From NCBI GenBank assembly GCA_963742205.1, contig CAVUKZ010000002.1, positions 124,001-188,000 on the forward strand: 64,000 nucleotides of DNA, given 5' to 3'. The notes under the pieces were generated by a model. That model had not been told where the DNA came from. It did no database searches and was given only the letters and a program-made list of their open reading frames with translations. Below, piece by piece: positions 15,146 through 25,846 of this stretch. Positions within the stretch are counted from its first letter, which is position 1. Every line of letters starts with the position of its first letter. Both the position numbers and the translations under genes were made by a program. Source of the DNA: WHSW01 sp963742205. Lineage in GTDB: Bacteria > Actinomycetota > Thermoleophilia > Solirubrobacterales > 70-9.

Positions 15146-16367
15146 ATGCGCTTCTACGAGTACGAATCACGTCGGATCGTCGAGCGGGCCGGGATCCCGG
15201 TCACCGACTACGGCTTCGCGACCACGGCGGCCGAGGCTCGGGAGGCGGCGGAGCGCATCGACGGGCCGACGGTGATCAAGTCGCAGGTGCTGACCGGCGG
15301 GCGGATGAAGGCGGGCGGGGTGAAGTTCGCCGACTCGCCGGAGGAGGCCGAGGCGCTCGCGGCGGAGATCCTCGAGCTCGAGATCGGCGGCCACATGCCG
15401 GTCGGCGTGCTCGTCGACCCGAAGGCCGAGATCGAGCAGGAGTACTACGCCGCGGTGCTCTGGGACGGGCGCGCGAAGCGGCCGATGATGCTGTTCTCGG
15501 ACATGGGCGGGATCGACATCGAGCAGGTCGCCGCCGAGCACCCCGACCACGTCGGCCGCGGCCATCTCTCGAACCTGCATCCGGTCTCCGACTTCGAGGC
15601 CAAGCAGGTCGTCGCCCGCTGCGGGATCACCGGGTCGGCGCTCAACCGCGCGACCGTGGTGCTCGCCCGCCTGGCCCGCGTGCAGCGCAACTACGACATG
15701 ACGCTCGCCGAGATCAACCCGTTGGCGCGGCTCGCGGACGGCTCCTTCGTCGCTCTCGACGCCCACATGGAGATGGAGGACGAGGCGGTCGGCCGCCACA
15801 AGCGGATCCTGGAGGAGATCGGCGTCGACCTCGTCCGAGCCCCGCGAGATGTACGAGCCGTCGGCGTTCGAGCGCAACGTCAAGGCGATCGACTCGGCCG
15901 ACCACCGCGGCGTGATCCAGGGCAAGGACCACGGCTTCACCGGCAACCTGGGCCTCGTGATCGGCGCCGGCGGCGGCTCGCTGACGCTCACCGACGCGGT
16001 CCGCAGCCAGGGCGGCAAGCCCGCCAACTACGCCGAGATCGGCGGCAATCCCTCGGTGGCCAAGTCAAAGGGCCTGGCGATGGAGGTGCTCAAAAAGGAC
16101 GGCGTGGAGAAGATCGCGGTGATGATGTCGATCGTCTCCAACACGCGGGTCGACATCGTCGCCCGCGGCGTGATCAAGGCCTGCCTGGAGCTCGGCAAGG
16201 ACCCGGCCGAGACGATCGCGATCTTCCGCATCCCCGGCGCCTGGGAGGAGGAGGGCTACAAGATCCTCGACAAGTACGGGGTCGAGTACGCCGATCGCTC
16301 GACCTCGATGTGGGATGCGGCCGGCATCGCCGTGGAGAAGATCCAGGGCGGCGGAGGTGGCGCGTGA
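15146..16367 (+). CDS. Succinyl-CoA-synthetase beta-like, ADP/GDP-forming acid-CoA ligase subunit (frameshifted)
   Basis: The N-terminal part reads MRFYEYESRRIVERAGIPV, TVIKSQVLTGGRMKAGGVKF and YDMTLAEINPLARLADG, the ATP-grasp nucleotide-binding half. After 15836 the frame shifts by one and continues EPREMYEPSAFERN, HRGVIQGKDHGFTGNLGLVIGAGGGSLTLTD and GGNPSVAKSKGLAMEVL, the CoA-ligase half. Removing one C in the CC at 15835-15836 gives about 406 continuous residues. Both halves are well conserved, so this looks like an insertion error rather than a dead gene. Several motifs depart from E. coli SucC, so the acid substrate may not be succinate; malate is one option given the nearby mcl. The stop overlaps the next start in GTGA. 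Confidence 0.8.
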
Positions 16368-17275
16368 GCATCCTCCTGAACGAGAACTTCACCTTCATCG
16401 TCCAGGGCATCACGGGCCGCGAGGCCGTGAACCTGACCCGCGAGTGCCTCGACTACGGCTCGAAGATCGTCGGCGGGGTCACGCCGGGGCGCAAGGGCCG
16501 CGAGGTCCACGGCGTGCCGGTCTTCGACACGGTCGAGCAGGTGGTCGAGCACCACGGCTCGCCGCCCGACGGCGCGGTCGTCACCGTCCCCCCCGCGTTC
16601 ACCAAGGACGCGGTGCTGGAGGCGATCGAGAACGGCATCGGGCTGATCGTCGTGGTCACCGAGCGCATCCCCCGGGCGGACGTCGCGCAGATGGTCGAGC
16701 TCGCAAACGAGCGCGGCGCGCGGATCATCGGCCCCAACTGCCTCGGGGTGATCGCGCCGGGCGTGGCGAAGATGGGCGGCATCGGCGGCCCGGCCAAGGA
16801 CGCGAAGAAGGCCTACGAGCCCGGCCGGGTCGGGGTCATGTCGCGCTCCGGCGGGATGACCACCGAGATCTCGTCATCGCTCACGGCCGCCGGGCTCGGC
16901 GTCTCGACGGCCGTCTCGATCGGCGGCGACGCGATCATCGGCTCCACCTACGCCGAACTGATGCCGCTGTTCGAGGCGGACGCGCAGACCGAGGCGATCG
17001 TGATCTACACGGAGCCGGGCGGCCGCATGGAGGCCGAGCTCGTGGACTGGCGCGACGCGAACGAGTCGAGGCTGCCGATCGTCGCCTTCATGGCCGGCAA
17101 GTTCATGGACGACGAGGAGATGCAGGGGATGAGCTTTGGCCACGCGGGCACGATCGTCGAGGGCAAGGAGGACTCGGCGACCGAGAAGATCGCCCGGCTC
17201 GAGGCCGCAGGGATCCCGGTCGTCGAGCGCATCCACGAGATCCCGGACGTCGTCAAGGAGAAGATCGGTGGCTGA
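16364..17275 (+). CDS. Succinyl-CoA-synthetase alpha-like, CoA-binding ligase subunit
   Basis: 303 residues from GTG 16364 (VSILLNENFTFIVQGITGREAVN), overlapping the beta gene by 4 bases. The family landmarks are GGVTPGRKGREVHGVPVFDTV, IIGPNCLGVIAPGVAKMGG, GVMSRSGGMTTEISSSL, VSIGGDAIIGSTYAELM and the phosphohistidine loop GMSFGHAGTIVEGK. Differences from canonical SucD are consistent: SRSGGMTTE instead of SRSGTLTYE, and YTEPGGRMEAEL instead of the usual G-E-x-G-G-x-x-E. The protein therefore belongs to a divergent branch of the NDP-forming acid-CoA ligases. Together with the beta subunit it should form acyl-CoA by way of a phosphorylated His. Confidence 0.85.
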   Translation: MSILLNENFTFIVQGITGREAVNLTRECLDYGSKIVGGVTPGRKGREVHGVPVFDTVEQVVEHHGSPPDGAVVTVPPAFTKDAVLEAIENGIGLIVVVTERIPRADVAQMVELANERGARIIGPNCLGVIAPGVAKMGGIGGPAKDAKKAYEPGRVGVMSRSGGMTTEISSSLTAAGLGVSTAVSIGGDAIIGSTYAELMPLFEADAQTEAIVIYTEPGGRMEAELVDWRDANESRLPIVAFMAGKFMDDEEMQGMSFGHAGTIVEGKEDSATEKIARLEAAGIPVVERIHEIPDVVKEKIGG

Positions 17276-17513
17276 TCAGGACGGGACGTTCATCGAGGTC
17301 GAGGTCTCCGGCGAGGCCGCGACCGATCCGGAGATCGCCAAACAGCTCGAGGAGGTCTGCCCGGTCGACATCTTCGCCGCCCAGCCCGAGGGGGTCGAGA
17401 TCGTCCGCGAGAACCTCGACGAGTGCGTGCTCTGCGAGCTCTGCCTCGAGGCCGCGCCGCCGGGGACGGTCGTGGTCAAAAAGCTCTACGACGGCACCGA
17501 GCTGCGGCGCTGA
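17268..17513 (+). CDS. Small single-cluster ferredoxin-like protein
   Basis: 81 residues from GTG 17268, overlapping the alpha-subunit stop by 8 bases. Its four cysteines are Cys31 in EEVCPVDIF and Cys53, Cys56 and Cys59 in ECVLCELC. That is the C-x2-C-x2-C plus C-P set needed for one [4Fe-4S] cluster, but with the C-P part first, as in FixX-like ferredoxins or a two-cluster ferredoxin that has lost half its ligands. The rest is acidic. The tight overlap means it is translated together with the ligase, so an electron-transfer or structural role with the complex is likely. No oxidoreductase partner is in the window. Confidence 0.7.
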   Translation: MADQDGTFIEVEVSGEAATDPEIAKQLEEVCPVDIFAAQPEGVEIVRENLDECVLCELCLEAAPPGTVVVKKLYDGTELRR

Positions 17514-17519
17514 GCCGGC

Positions 17520-19602
<2,083 letters not shown>

Positions 19603-19718
19603 CGGAGCGATCTTCCGTCCCGCCTGCGATCGGACCCCCAGCGTCCTGCATGCGACAAGAGTTTCGCACGCGCACCCTCTGTCACCGTGATCTGTGCACG
19701 AACGGCACAATCTCACTG

Positions 19719-20180
19719 ATGACTGCCTTCCGACCCAGGGCTGCGGCCGTGATCGCGATCGCGGCAATCGCCGGCGGGGCCATGATCGCGGGCGGCGCCG
19801 CGGCGAAGCCCGACCACAAGCCGAAGCCGAAGCCCAAGCTGACCCTCCTCACCACCACCGAGGAGGCGGCGTTGAGCAAGCAGGCGATCAAGGTCGCGGT
19901 CGAGTCGAAGGCCGGCGAGCAGGTCCGCGTGGAAGCGACGTTCGTGGTCGACGGATTTCCGGAGGACTTCGTCTTTCGCCTCGGGCCGGAGAAAAAGCGC
20001 CTGCGCGACCACGCGGCGACGGTGAAGCTGAGGCTGAGCCCACGCAAGCGCGAGGTGCTGGACTTCGCGATCAAGAGCTGCCGCGGCGCCAGCCTCGACG
20101 TCGAGGCGACGGCGGCGAAGCGCACGGGCCACCTGAGCGCCGACCTGGCGATGCCAAGCGACTGCACGGACACGAGCTAG
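19719..20180 (+). CDS. Secreted hypothetical protein
   Basis: 153 residues from ATG 19719 (MTAFRPRAAAVIAIAAIA), chosen over an upstream ATG because it gives a standard signal peptide ending near GGAAAKP. A Lys/Pro run (HKPKPKPKL) follows, then a mixed domain with LLTTTEEAALSKQAIKVAVESK, VRVEATFVVDGFPEDFVF and KLRLSPRKREVLDFAIKSCRG. I do not recognise the family. It is divergent from the kinase gene across 116 bases and is followed 13 bases later by the glycosyltransferase, with which it may share a transcript. Confidence 0.55.
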   Translation: MTAFRPRAAAVIAIAAIAGGAMIAGGAAAKPDHKPKPKPKLTLLTTTEEAALSKQAIKVAVESKAGEQVRVEATFVVDGFPEDFVFRLGPEKKRLRDHAATVKLRLSPRKREVLDFAIKSCRGASLDVEATAAKRTGHLSADLAMPSDCTDTS

Positions 20181-20193
20181 CTCCGATCGGCCG

Positions 20194-21360
20194 ATGCGGC
20201 TGATCCTGACCACCAACCATCTCGGCCTCGGGGGCAGCGAGTCCTACCTGTTCACGATCGCCCAGGAGCTCGACCGGCTCGGACACTCGGCCGTGATCTA
20301 CACCCGCGAGCAGGGCGCGGGGGCGGCGGCGGCGCGGGGGCGCGGGATCGAGGTCATCGATGACCTCGGCGCCCCGGAGGACCCGGACGCCGCGATCGTC
20401 CAGGACGCCGGCACCTCGCACGAGCTCGCCGCGCGGCTGCCCGAGCTGCCGCAGCTTTTCGTGGCCCACAGCGAGACGTACGACCTGCAACTGCCGCCGC
20501 AGCTCGAGCGCCAGGTCGCGGTCGCCGTCGCCCTCAACGAGCGCGTGGCCCGGCGCCTGCGTGCGCTCGCGGTGGCGCCGCTCGTCGTCCGCCTGCGCCA
20601 GCCGATCGATATCGAGCACAACGGCGCCGCCGGGCCGCTGCCCGACGTCCCCCGCCGTGCGCTGCTGCTGTCGAACAACCCGGTCGCCGACCGGCTCGCG
20701 CTGATCGAGGGCGCCTGCGCCGCCTCCGGACTCGAGCTCGTCCGCCTGGGCGGCGACTCCGGCCAGGCCGAAGACCCGCGGCAGGCGCTCGCGAACGTGG
20801 AGATCGTGATCGGCTATGGCCGCTCGGTGCTGGAGGCGATGGCCGCCGGTCGCGCGGCCTACGTGTACGACCGCTACGGCGGCGACGGCTGGGTGACGGT
20901 GGACTCGTACCCGGCGCTCGAGGCGGACGGCTTCGCCGGGCGCGAGCGCGAGACGACGGTCGACGAGGCGCGCCTGCGCTCCGACCTGCGCTCGTACGCC
21001 GCCACGATGGGCCCGGCCAACCGCGACCTCGTGGTGGCGAACCATCGCGCGAACGTCCACGCCCAGGAGCTGGTCGAGCTGCTGCGCCCGCTCGTGTCCC
21101 CGCAGCGCGATCGCCTGCCGCACGAGGAGATGGCACGCCTGGTGCGGCTCGAGTGGCGCGCGCGGGTCGAAGCCCAAGCCCTGCGGCGCGAGCTCAACCG
21201 CCGCGACGAGCAGCTCGAGCTGAGCAAGCGCCAGACCGCGGACGCCGTCGCGCGCACGGACCAGATCCGCAGCAACTACGAGTCGACGCTGAGCTGGCGG
21301 GCGACCGAGCGCCTGCGCGCGGCGCGCGACCTGGTCCGGCGCCTGGGCGGCCGCCGGTAA
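20194..21360 (+). CDS. GT-B (family 4-like) glycosyltransferase with C-terminal coiled coil
   Basis: 388 residues. The N-terminal half starts MRLILTTNHLGLGGSESYLFTIAQELDRLGHSAVIYT, the G-G-S-E loop and helix typical of family-4 glycosyltransferases. A later segment, IVIGYGRSVLEAMAAGRAAYVYD, is the donor-binding E-x-x-A-x-G region. From about residue 320 a charged helical stretch (RVEAQALRRELNRRDEQLEL) looks like a coiled coil and ends in RRLGGRR. The probable role is sugar transfer in surface glycan synthesis, on the cytoplasmic face. It converges with an asparagine-synthase-like gene after 3 bases. Confidence 0.75.
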   Translation: MRLILTTNHLGLGGSESYLFTIAQELDRLGHSAVIYTREQGAGAAAARGRGIEVIDDLGAPEDPDAAIVQDAGTSHELAARLPELPQLFVAHSETYDLQLPPQLERQVAVAVALNERVARRLRALAVAPLVVRLRQPIDIEHNGAAGPLPDVPRRALLLSNNPVADRLALIEGACAASGLELVRLGGDSGQAEDPRQALANVEIVIGYGRSVLEAMAAGRAAYVYDRYGGDGWVTVDSYPALEADGFAGRERETTVDEARLRSDLRSYAATMGPANRDLVVANHRANVHAQELVELLRPLVSPQRDRLPHEEMARLVRLEWRARVEAQALRRELNRRDEQLELSKRQTADAVARTDQIRSNYESTLSWRATERLRAARDLVRRLGGRR

Positions 21361-21363
21361 GCG

Positions 21364-23034
21364 TCAGCCGAACAGCTCGGCGGCATCGACCTCGCCGAGT
21401 CGGTCGCGGTAGCGCTGCCACCAGGCGTGCAGGAGCGCCACGGACTCCAGGCCCATGCGCAGGTGCCCGCCGAGCTCGCCGGGCGCCGGCGTCTCGAGCC
21501 AGGCGCGAAGCTCCGGGGCGACTCGGCCCGCGAGCGGGCCGGTGGCGACCAGCTCCCGGTAGGCCGCAAGGGCGGGCTCGGAGCACCAGCGCCTCGGCAG
21601 CGTCGGCGGGGACCGATCGGACCCGGTCGTCGACGGCAGGTCCGCGATCTGCGGCGCGAGACGGCCGAGGACCGCGGAGTAGAGATGAGCGCCGCGCTTC
21701 GCCTCCGAAGGAATCGCGAGGGCGATCGACGCCAGCGCGTGGCTGGCGGCGGGGACGATCATGCGCGCCCGATCGCCGAGCAGCCCGTTGGGATAGCTGG
21801 AGGTCCCACGCACCGTCCGCGTCCAGTAGACGCCGAGGATCCCCTGGGACGGGTGGCCCTCGAAGCGCCGCATCTCGGCCATGAACTGCTCACGGGCGCG
21901 CTCCACCAGGGGATCGCGAAACCGGTCGACCAGCGCCAACTGGGCGTGGCCGAAGCGGCGCAGGCTCTCCCACAGGGCCACGCTCGCCTCGCGGGGACGG
22001 CTCGTGTCGAGGGCGGCAGCGGTGTAGAAGCGCTCCCCCGCCTGGAAGGTGATGTCGATCGCCCCACCGTCGAGAACCGGCACGGCGGCACCGTCGATCC
22101 GCTCGGCGAGCGGCACGAGCCAGGGGTGGTCGACGAACTGGTACTCGACCGCGCGCGCCCGGGTGTCCCAGTCGGCGGGGTAATCCTCGGCCGCGCCCCG
22201 CAGCTCCTCGTGCTCGACCCCGAGCGCTCGGACCACGGGCTCGGCGTGGTCCTCCTCGAAGCGCGAGCCCTCGTCGTCGTCGACGGTGAGCGCGGTCAGG
22301 TCGCGGCCCGGCGGCACGCCGCAGATCACGATGCGCGAGTCGCGTCCGCCGCTCAGCGGACAGATCAACCGCTGAGGTAACGGGTCGAGCATCTCGCGCA
22401 GCGCGGCGACCCACGCGTCGGCGCCCTCGTCGAGGCCGAGGCCGGGCTCGACCTCGGCCCACGGCCACGACGGGTGCTCGACGCGGTTGCGGCCGAGGCG
22501 CCGGCGGATCGTGGAGTACGGGCCGAGGCGCCTGATCTCGGCGAACGGCGTGCGTTCGCGCAGGGGGTAACGCAGGATCATCGTCGACGCCCATGCGTCC
22601 CAGTCGACCGACAGCAGGCCCGGCGAGCTCGTGACCAGCGGGTCGATGCGCGAGGCAAAGTACGTCGCACCTCCCTCGTCGAGCCAGTAGAGCCGAGCGA
22701 GCCCGGACACCGAGCTGTGCACCAGCCGCCGGCGCCCCTCGATCGCCAGGCCGCACGCGCCGCGGATCGCGGCGTCCTCCCAGCTCGCGACGCCGTCGCG
22801 CCAGGGCTCGCCCTCGGCCCAGGCGAGCCCGCCGATGCCGTCGGCGCCCCGCCAGCGGATCGGCTCGCGGTCACAGAACAGGATCGAGCGCTCGTCCTCG
22901 TGCACGACGCGCATGTCGCGCCGGAGTGCCTCGGCGCAATCGAGCACCCGGGCGCGGTCGAAGGAGCCGAGGGCGCCGCACGCAACCGGTGCCCCGGTCG
23001 CCTGTGATTGGCTCGCTGGCGGCGCCTCGGGCAC
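21364..23034 (-). CDS. Asparagine-synthase-like amidotransferase lacking the glutaminase cysteine
   Basis: 556 residues from GTG 23034. The ATP pyrophosphatase loop is PLSGGRDSR (residues 226-234), followed by the acid-rich ALTVDDDEGSRFEED. The N-terminal third has the strand pattern of a class II glutaminase (FCDREPIRWRGADGIGGLAW, RRLVHSSVSGLARLYWLDEGGATYFASR), but there is no Cys at position 2, so glutamine hydrolysis is not expected. Proteins of this kind occur in surface-polysaccharide loci and in cyclase roles. It sits between a glycosyltransferase and an acyl-CoA ligase; no peptide precursor for a lasso-type pathway was seen. Confidence 0.75.
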   Translation of the reverse strand: MPEAPPASQSQATGAPVACGALGSFDRARVLDCAEALRRDMRVVHEDERSILFCDREPIRWRGADGIGGLAWAEGEPWRDGVASWEDAAIRGACGLAIEGRRRLVHSSVSGLARLYWLDEGGATYFASRIDPLVTSSPGLLSVDWDAWASTMILRYPLRERTPFAEIRRLGPYSTIRRRLGRNRVEHPSWPWAEVEPGLGLDEGADAWVAALREMLDPLPQRLICPLSGGRDSRIVICGVPPGRDLTALTVDDDEGSRFEEDHAEPVVRALGVEHEELRGAAEDYPADWDTRARAVEYQFVDHPWLVPLAERIDGAAVPVLDGGAIDITFQAGERFYTAAALDTSRPREASVALWESLRRFGHAQLALVDRFRDPLVERAREQFMAEMRRFEGHPSQGILGVYWTRTVRGTSSYPNGLLGDRARMIVPAASHALASIALAIPSEAKRGAHLYSAVLGRLAPQIADLPSTTGSDRSPPTLPRRWCSEPALAAYRELVATGPLAGRVAPELRAWLETPAPGELGGHLRMGLESVALLHAWWQRYRDRLGEVDAAELFG

Positions 23035-23100
23035 GGTTGGCGAGGCACCCTATCCGGCGGCGCCGCAGGCCAGGGATCGCATCGGCAGACTGCGGTCGCC

Positions 23101-24540
23101 GTGAACCTGATCGAGGACCTGCTCGAGCGCTTCCCGGCGTCGAAGCCCGCCCTGCTCGCGATCGCACGCGACGGCGAGCGCCGGGTCTGGCATTTCGGCG
23201 AGCTCGTCGCGATGTCGGCGGGGCTCTCCGGGGCGCTGGCGGCGCGTGGGGTCGGACGCGGCGACGTCGTGATGACGCTGGTCGGCACACGGATCGAGTG
23301 GGTGCTGGCCATGCTCGCGTGCTGGCGCATGGGCGCGATCGCCCTGCCCTGCAACACCCAGCTGCGCCGGGGCGACCTGGAGCTCCGCACCGCGGCCGCA
23401 AACCCGGCCCTCTGCATCGGCGACGAGGAGCTCCTCGGCGAGCTTCCGGACGGCATCCCCTACTTGACCATGACCGAGGTCGACGCGATCCTCGACGAGG
23501 ACCGCCCGCAGGAGACGCCGGCCGAGATCGCCGATCTCGACCCCTCCGACCCGGCGCTGATCGTCTTCACATCGGGGACGACCGGCGAGCCGCGGGCTGC
23601 CCTTCACGCCCAGCGCTATCTGCCGGGCCAGCGCGGACAGGCCGAGCAGTGGCTCGGCGCCCGAAGCGGTGAGCTCGTCTGGTGCACGACGGCGACCGGC
23701 TGGTCGAAATCGGCGCGCAACGTCTTCCTCGCCCCGTGGCTGTGCGGCGCGGCGGCGATGATCGTCGACGCTCGGTTCGAGGCCGCCGAACGCCTCGAGC
23801 TGATCGAGCGCGAGCAGGTCGACGTGCTCTGCCAGGCGCCGACCGAGTACCGAGTGCTGGCGAAGCGGACTGAGCTCCGCGAGCTCCCGTCCGTGCGCCG
23901 GATGGTCTCCGCGGGCGAGCCGCTCAATCCCGGGGTGATCGCGGCCTGGCGGGACGCAACGGGGCTCGAGATCGCCGACGGCTACGGGCAGACGGAGACG
24001 GGGCATCTGGTCGGCAACCACGTCGGCGCCGAGATCCGCCCCGGCTCGATGGGCAAGCCGCTGGCCGGGGTCGAGCTGCGCCTCAACGACGGCGTGCTCG
24101 AGCTGCGACCCGACACGTGCCCGACCTTCTTCAGCCGCTATCTGGACGCGGAGCCGTTCGCCGGCGAGTGGTGGTCGACCGGCGACGTCGTCCGCTCAGA
24201 CGACGACGGCTACCTCTGGTACGAGGGTCGCGACGACGACCTGATCCTCTCCGCCGGTTACCGGATCGGCCCGTTCGAGGTCGAGTCGGCGCTGCTCACC
24301 CACCCGGCGGTCGCCGAGGCCGCGGCGGTCGCAGCGCCCGACGAGGAGCGCGGCTCGGTGGTGCGGGCGGTCGTGGTCCTGCGCGAGGGCGCGCCCGGCG
24401 ACGAGCTCGCGCGTGAGCTCCAGGAGCACGTGAAGGCGACGACCGCCCCGTACAAGTACCCGCGCATCGTGGACTTCGCGGACGAGCTGCCGAAGACCGC
24501 GAGCGGCAAGATCAAGCGGGCCCAGCTCCGCGCCGGCTGA
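23101..24540 (+). CDS. AMP-forming acyl-CoA synthetase
   Basis: 479 residues from GTG 23101 (VNLIEDLLERFPASK). The ANL-superfamily motifs are in order: the P-loop IVFTSGTTGEPRAA, the adenine-side motif DGYGQTETGHLVG, TGDVVRSDDDGYLWYEGRDDDLILSAGYRIGPFEVES and the C-terminal catalytic Lys in LPKTASGKIKRAQL. Length and the Y-G-Q-T-E-T-G version resemble medium-chain or benzoate-type acyl-CoA ligases. It would activate a carboxylic acid with ATP and CoA. It is divergent from the asparagine-synthase-like gene and followed 32 bases later by the MFS transporter, which may import its substrate. Confidence 0.9.
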   Translation: MNLIEDLLERFPASKPALLAIARDGERRVWHFGELVAMSAGLSGALAARGVGRGDVVMTLVGTRIEWVLAMLACWRMGAIALPCNTQLRRGDLELRTAAANPALCIGDEELLGELPDGIPYLTMTEVDAILDEDRPQETPAEIADLDPSDPALIVFTSGTTGEPRAALHAQRYLPGQRGQAEQWLGARSGELVWCTTATGWSKSARNVFLAPWLCGAAAMIVDARFEAAERLELIEREQVDVLCQAPTEYRVLAKRTELRELPSVRRMVSAGEPLNPGVIAAWRDATGLEIADGYGQTETGHLVGNHVGAEIRPGSMGKPLAGVELRLNDGVLELRPDTCPTFFSRYLDAEPFAGEWWSTGDVVRSDDDGYLWYEGRDDDLILSAGYRIGPFEVESALLTHPAVAEAAAVAAPDEERGSVVRAVVVLREGAPGDELARELQEHVKATTAPYKYPRIVDFADELPKTASGKIKRAQLRAG

Positions 24541-24572
24541 GCCGCACAACCCACTCCCTACATTGATCGGCG

Positions 24573-25846
24573 GTGCCGACGTCTCGCTCGATCCAGCGGA
24601 CCTACCTGATCCTGATGCTGGGCAACACGCTGGCCGCCTCGTTCATCTGGGGGATCAACACGATCTTCCTCCTCGACGCCGGCCTCTCGAACGCCGAGGC
24701 GTTCGCCGCGAACGCCTTCTTCACCGCCGGGATGGTGCTGTTCGAGGTCCCCACCGGGATCGTCGCCGACACCATCGGGCGCCGGGTCTCGTACCTGCTC
24801 GGCACCGTGACCCTGACGCTGTCGACCGTGCTCTACGTCGCCCTGTGGCACGTCGAGGCGCCGTTTTGGGAATGGGCGGCGGCCTCGATCCTGCTCGGCC
24901 TCGGGTTCACCTTCTTCTCCGGGGCGGTCGAGGCGTGGCTGGTCGACGCGCTCGCGGCGACCGGGTTTCGCGGCGAGCTCGAGACCGTGTTCGGCCGCGG
25001 GCAGATCGTCTCCGGCATCGCGATGCTCACCGGCTCGGTCGCGGGCGGGCTGATCGCCCAGGCGACCAGCCTCGGGGTCCCGTTCGTCGTGCGCGCCGGC
25101 GTGCTCGCGGTGATGTTCGTCGTCGCCTGGCGGCTGATGCACGACGTCGGCTTCACTCCGCAGAAGGGCCAGCGGCCCCTGCCGGAGATGCGCAGGATCG
25201 CCGTCGGACTCGATCGAGTACGGCTGGCGCGTCCCGGCCGTGAAGTGGCTGATGCTCGCCTCGCTGTTCAGCGGCGGCGTCGGCATCTACGCGTTCTACG
25301 CGCTGCAGCCTTACCTGCTCGAGCTCTACGGCGACCCAACGGCCTACTCGGTCGCCGGCCTGGTGGCCGCGATCGTGGCCGGGGCGCAGATCCTCGGCGG
25401 AATCGCCGCACCGCGGATCCGCCGCCTGTTTCACCGTCGCACCTCGGCGCTGGTCGGGATGTCGGCCCTGGGGGTCGGGGCGCTGGCGCTGATCGGGGTG
25501 ATCGAGAGCTTCGCCGCCGTGATCGCGCTGATCGTCGTCTGGGGCCTGTTGTTCGCGGCCGAGATGCCGATCCGCCAGGCCTACATCAACGGCATGATCC
25601 CGTCGAAGCAGCGGGCGACGATCCTCTCCTTCGACTCGTTGATGAGCTCAACCGGCGGCGTCTGGGCCCAGCCCGTGCTCGGCCGTGCCGCCGACGTCTG
25701 GGGCTACGCGCCCTCGTACCTGCTGAGCGCGGGGATCGCCGCCCTGGCCCTGCCGTTCATCTGGCTATCGCGGCGCCAGGACTCGACCGGCGGACACGAT
25801 GGTCGGGGCGCCGACCAAGTCCGAAGCCCAGGCGGCGCCCGCCTAG
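24573..25846 (+). CDS. MFS transporter (two apparent +1 frameshifts)
   Basis: About 424 residues if corrected. The N-terminal half from GTG 24573 has transmembrane helices and the MFS loop GIVADTIGRRVSYLLG between helices 2 and 3. Near 25206 the frame shifts by one: IAVG continues in another frame as DSIEYGWRVPAVKWLMLAS. A second extra base near 25785 restores a final segment ending KSEAQAAPA at TAG 25844-25846. Both breaks are explained by single added G/C bases. The substrate is unknown. The corrected stop falls in a CTAG shared with the convergent glycosidase stop, which supports the reconstruction. Confidence 0.75.

Noticed and set aside
14899..15147. Small minus-strand ORFs in the pckG-ligase gap
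   Set aside because: No ribosome site or family features, and they cover the palindromic control region.
15820..15860. Programmed ribosomal frameshift in the sucC-like gene
   Set aside because: There is no slippery heptamer or stimulatory structure, and many other genes in the window show the same +1 type of break.
21364..24540. Lasso peptide or similar RiPP cluster around the asparagine-synthase-like gene
   Set aside because: No precursor peptide, RRE domain or transglutaminase-like protease was seen next to it.
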